This document shows, one piece after another, positions 6,833 through 7,708 of a stretch of DNA of 7,708 nucleotides. How positions within the stretch are numbered: position 1 is the first letter of the stretch; every line of letters begins with the position of its first letter. The position numbers and the translations under genes are program-made. The notes under the pieces were generated by a model. It was not told the DNA's origin. It did no database searches and saw nothing but the letters and a program-made list of their open reading frames with translations. The DNA is from CAMLKC01 sp035493555 (GTDB lineage Bacteria; Patescibacteriota; Saccharimonadia; Saccharimonadales; Saccharimonadaceae), in assembly GCA_035493555.1 (NCBI GenBank), contig DATJIC010000051.1, positions 1 to 7,708 on the forward strand, given 5' to 3'.

Positions 6833-6838
6833 ATTGTA
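6833..6838 (-). promoter_or_regulatory. Possible -10 element for pilB (weak)
   Basis: The minus strand carries TACAAT 13 nt before the pilB ATG, in the 52-bp gap after the membrane-protein gene. Four to five bases fit the -10 consensus, but no credible -35 lies 16-18 bp upstream and there is no TGn extension. If used, the mRNA leader would be only about 7 nt. pilB could equally be transcribed from upstream of the 276-aa gene. Confidence 0.2.
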
Positions 6839-6845
6839 CGTGATG

Positions 6846-6857
6846 GCTTTTAAAAGC
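6846..6857. repeat. 12-bp perfect palindrome upstream of pilB
   Basis: GCTTTTAAAAGC reads the same on both strands. It lies in the 52-bp gap between the stop of the 276-aa membrane protein and the pilB start, 26 nt before the ATG and just upstream of the possible -10. It has no loop and no following T-run, so it is not a convincing terminator. It may be a protein-binding operator, or chance. Confidence 0.35.
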
Positions 6858-6871
6858 GCTACCGTTTGAAG

Positions 6872-7702
6872 CTAGTAATCGTAGTTTTGGTACCGGCGAT
6901 CTTGGAGAGAAGACGAGGTAATGGTGAAGCAGTGCTCGCCACTGCCCGTGGTTTCAAATTGAGATTCGTACAGGTAGGCGTCGGATAGTGAAACGGTGTC
7001 GGCGTAGTAATACGAAGAACTGTACCGCCGCGTTGCCTGGAATGTTCCGCAGAGTTGGTAAGTGGTATCGCTCTGTTTGGCATAGCGGATGTCGGATCCC
7101 TTGACGATGCCTTGGCCATTTGAGGGGAGCTGTTTGTGGGCTACTGCATATTCACGGACAGCGACAGCGCTGGAAGCAAGGTCTTTTCGCAGCTGCTCGT
7201 CGTGGCGGGCCGGGCCGAGCTGCAGGAGTGACATAATGAACAGTGTGCCGAATAAGAGGAGGAGTACGGGCAGATGCGCGATGACAGCGATCTTTCGGAC
7301 TCTTCGAAGATTCACCGCGAAGGTCGCCAGAACGTAAGTGGCGACAACAACAAGATCGAGTATAAGAATAAGCAGCGCACTTACCCAAACGCTATAATCT
7401 CCTGAGACAATGAGCGTCACGACAAGGGTAATACCGGCAACCATGGCGGCTATGCTGTGGATACAAACAGTGATGATCGACCACACTTTGCCCGGAATCA
7501 GGTCCGGCGTCTTTCGTAGTCTAAGGGCGAATAGAAGAAAGAGTGTCGCATAAGGGGTAAATGTAATAAGCGTAACGGCGATCATAGACGCCAAAACTTG
7601 GGCAGAGACATTCATCCCGGAAAGAGAAGCGACGACGCTAGCAATGGTAACGCTGGACGATGCGACAAAAAACCATAAGAGCACATGCTGCATTGCGGCC
7701 AT
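6872..7702 (-). CDS. Five-helix membrane protein with pilin-like C-terminal domain (DUF5671-like architecture)
   Basis: A 276-aa protein with five predicted membrane helices (about 5-28, 38-61, 73-99, 107-129, 139-161) and a soluble C-terminal domain of about 115 residues. The layout, and the stretch GPARHDEQLRKDL after the last helix, resemble Patescibacteria proteins annotated DUF5671 (recalled, not searched). The last membrane helix runs into an amphipathic helix ending AHKQLPSN, like a pilin alpha-1 helix followed by its xLPxx turn. DTTYQLCGTF (212-221) and GEHCF (255-259) are typical pseudopilin-like end motifs; C218 and C258 could form a disulfide. The tail is Tyr-rich. No prepilin peptidase site is present, so it is not a processed pilin. 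The reading frame stays open to the window edge (7708); ATG at 7700-7702 or at 7691-7693 may be the start, or it may lie outside. It directly precedes pilB, suggesting a T4P-related role. Confidence 0.7.
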   Translation of the reverse strand: MAAMQHVLLWFFVASSSVTIASVVASLSGMNVSAQVLASMIAVTLITFTPYATLFLLFALRLRKTPDLIPGKVWSIITVCIHSIAAMVAGITLVVTLIVSGDYSVWVSALLILILDLVVVATYVLATFAVNLRRVRKIAVIAHLPVLLLLFGTLFIMSLLQLGPARHDEQLRKDLASSAVAVREYAVAHKQLPSNGQGIVKGSDIRYAKQSDTTYQLCGTFQATRRYSSSYYYADTVSLSDAYLYESQFETTGSGEHCFTITSSSLQDRRYQNYDY

Positions 7703-7708
7703 CAGGGG

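Noticed and set aside
6846..6857. Palindrome before pilB as an intrinsic terminator of the 276-aa gene
   Set aside because: It has no loop and no T-run after it on the minus strand; it is kept only as an unassigned repeat.
7152..7388. Minus-strand frame of 78 aa within the 276-aa membrane protein gene
   Set aside because: It is an out-of-frame overlap of a gene with clear membrane helices; its Arg/Ser/Pro-rich content is typical of a shadow.

Overview
The window is a compact, gene-dense piece of a bacterial genome carrying a type IV pilus (T4P) assembly cluster. Protein style suggests Candidatus Saccharibacteria (TM7) or a close Patescibacteria relative: the PilM N-terminus, the PilB-PilC-PilM-PilN-PilO order followed by a tiny membrane protein, no PilP/PilQ genes, and a DUF5671-like membrane protein with a pilin-like C-terminus. 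This assignment rests on recognition, not on a search. Stops of all three kinds are used (TAA, TAG, and TGA for pilN), and the proteins read normally with TGA as stop, so the Gracilibacteria/Absconditabacteria code (TGA = Gly) does not apply.

Layout: recX lies on the plus strand at the left edge (1-633). Everything else is on the minus strand, transcribed right to left: a five-helix membrane protein with a periplasm- or surface-type C-terminal domain (6872-7702), pilB (5038-6819), pilC (3812-5035), a 62-bp gap with a good extended -10 promoter, pilM (2694-3749), pilN (2143-2697), pilO (1532-2143), a 95-aa single-pass membrane protein (1239-1526), a 27-bp gap with a well-formed promoter, and a double PRC-barrel protein (630-1211). 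The PRC gene converges on recX, and their stop codons overlap by 4 bp. No gap exceeds 62 bp; there are no tRNA, rRNA, CRISPR or mobile elements.

How the genes work together: PilB is the cytoplasmic hexameric extension ATPase and PilC the inner-membrane platform it drives. PilM is an actin-like cytoplasmic ring protein that binds the INLLPP tail of PilN. PilN and PilO form the membrane-spanning alignment dimer. The absence of PilP and the secretin PilQ here fits a single-membrane cell. Pilins, prepilin peptidase and the PilT retraction ATPase are not in the window and must be encoded elsewhere if present.

Most of this is a conserved T4P core rather than a new system. The parts worth a second look are the accessory proteins (the 276-aa pilin-like membrane protein, the 95-aa protein ending in a GRINPF motif, the PRC-barrel protein), the enlarged zinc loop in PilB, and a promoter placed so that the PRC-barrel mRNA should begin exactly at its ATG.
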